Shown here one piece after another: positions 6,848 through 7,296 of a stretch of 7,296 nucleotides of DNA. Below the pieces are notes generated by a model, which was not told where the DNA came from, searched no databases, and saw only the letters and a program-made list of their open reading frames with translations. Origin of the DNA: Acidobacteriota bacterium (GTDB lineage Bacteria; Acidobacteriota; Terriglobia; Bryobacterales; Bryobacteraceae). The first letter of the stretch is position 1; the number at the start of each line of letters is the position of its first letter. The translations under genes were made by a program, and so were the position numbers. The stretch is from positions 1 through 7,296 of the forward strand of contig CANIFK010000254.1 in assembly GCA_947466555.1 (NCBI GenBank), written 5' to 3'.

Positions 6848-7296
6848 TGGGGCCTCCGTCCGCCGGCCGGCCGTGCGGGCGTTGCCGCGGCCTTCTGCTT
6901 CTCGGTCAACTGCTTGCGCCGCGCCTCTTTCACCGCGCGGTCGCTCATGTCTTTATCGCGCTCAAAATACATCTCGCCGTCGATAAAAACCTTCTGTACC
7001 TTGGCGTAATTCGACAGCGGATGCTTGTCGTAAATCACCAGATCGGCGTCTTTGCCCACTTCAATCGATCCCACGCGATTATCGATCGCCAGCTGCTTCG
7101 CCGGGTTAATCGTGATCAGCGCCAACGCCTCGTCATCGGTCAAACCACCATAACGAACCGACTTCGCCGCCTCCTGATTCAAGTGCCGCATCATCTCGGC
7201 GTCATCGGAGTTCAACGAAACCAGCACGCCCTTCTTGTGCATCAACGCCGCGTTGTACGGAATCGCGTCGTAGGCTTCCACCTTGTAGCTCCACCA
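6844..7296 (-). CDS. Amidohydrolase-family protein, C-terminal 150 residues (partial)
   Basis: The frame is open from the right edge (WWSYK at 7296-7282) to the TGA at 6846-6844, so the N-terminus, signal peptide and HxH motif lie outside the window. The fragment covers the end of the TIM barrel and the C-terminal beta segments of an imidazolonepropionase-like amidohydrolase. Seen, counted from the first visible residue: GVLVSLNSDDAE (23-34), where D31 is the likely strand-8 metal/catalytic aspartate; an HLNQEAAKSVRYGG helix (38-51); ALALITINPAKQLAIDNRVG (57-76); and GSIEVGKDADLVIYDKHP (76-93). A basic tail rich in lysine, arginine, alanine and proline (118-150) replaces a folded end. These enzymes hydrolyse C-N or related bonds in cyclic amides, peptides or similar substrates; the exact substrate is unknown. 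Unlike the downstream partner it keeps the aspartate region, so it may be the catalytic half of the pair. A start near 7281 would remove the strand entering the active site and is unlikely. Confidence 0.87.
   Translation of the reverse strand, partial: WWSYKVEAYDAIPYNAALMHKKGVLVSLNSDDAEMMRHLNQEAAKSVRYGGLTDDEALALITINPAKQLAIDNRVGSIEVGKDADLVIYDKHPLSNYAKVQKVFIDGEMYFERDKDMSDRAVKEARRKQLTEKQKAAATPARPAGGRRPQ
6853..6857 (-). promoter_or_regulatory. Ribosome binding site inside the upstream amidohydrolase gene
   Basis: GGAGG on the minus strand, five bases before the GTG start at 6847 and inside the end of the upstream gene. With the four-base GTGA overlap it decides the start and points to translational coupling of the two amidohydrolases. 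Confidence 0.75.

Noticed and set aside
5627..7009. A 460-codon open frame on the plus strand opposite the amidohydrolase genes
   Set aside because: Its product is dominated by arginine, histidine and glutamine with no domain pattern, and it lies antisense to two well-supported genes. It is a by-product of GC-rich codon use on the other strand.

Overview
The window looks like chromosomal DNA of a GC-rich, Gram-negative soil-type bacterium, most likely an acidobacterium of the Bryobacterales/Solibacter kind. That placement is inferred from the gene mix (Tat-exported sulfatase, YfhO-like membrane protein, anchored diheme cytochrome c, tandem secreted amidohydrolases), not from a marker gene. 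There are no RNA genes, insertion sequences, CRISPR arrays or phage genes. Coding density is very high, and all non-coding gaps are 62 bases or shorter.

Layout. (1) Bases 1-696, minus strand: the N-terminal 232 residues of an MFS organic-anion/sugar-acid transporter, running off the left edge. (2) A 62-base divergent intergenic region. (3) Bases 759-5584, plus strand: an arylsulfatase, a 60-residue unknown helical protein, a 723-residue YfhO-family multi-spanning membrane protein and a membrane-anchored diheme cytochrome c. They are separated by 36, 29 and 51 bases, so the first three could be one transcript; the cytochrome has its own good ribosome binding site. (4) After a convergent gap of only 6 bases, minus strand to the right edge: two secreted amidohydrolase-family genes overlapping by 4 bases (GTGA). 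The upstream one is cut by the window edge.

How the genes may work together. The divergent transporter and sulfatase suggest use of sulfated or acidic carbohydrates: sulfate ester removal outside the cytoplasm, then uptake of an acidic product. The cytochrome would carry electrons at the outer face of the inner membrane, but no partner dehydrogenase is in the window. The YfhO protein probably modifies a cell-envelope polymer. The amidohydrolase pair is the most interesting item: the complete member has the TIM-barrel family fold but appears to lack every usual metal ligand, while the fragment of its coupled partner keeps the active-site aspartate region. This suggests an enzyme/pseudoenzyme pair.

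Base composition is skewed the same way along the window. The plus strand is rich in C over G whichever strand is coding, so plus-strand genes favour C-ending codons and minus-strand genes favour G- or T-ending codons. I found no defence, mobile or otherwise clearly undescribed system.
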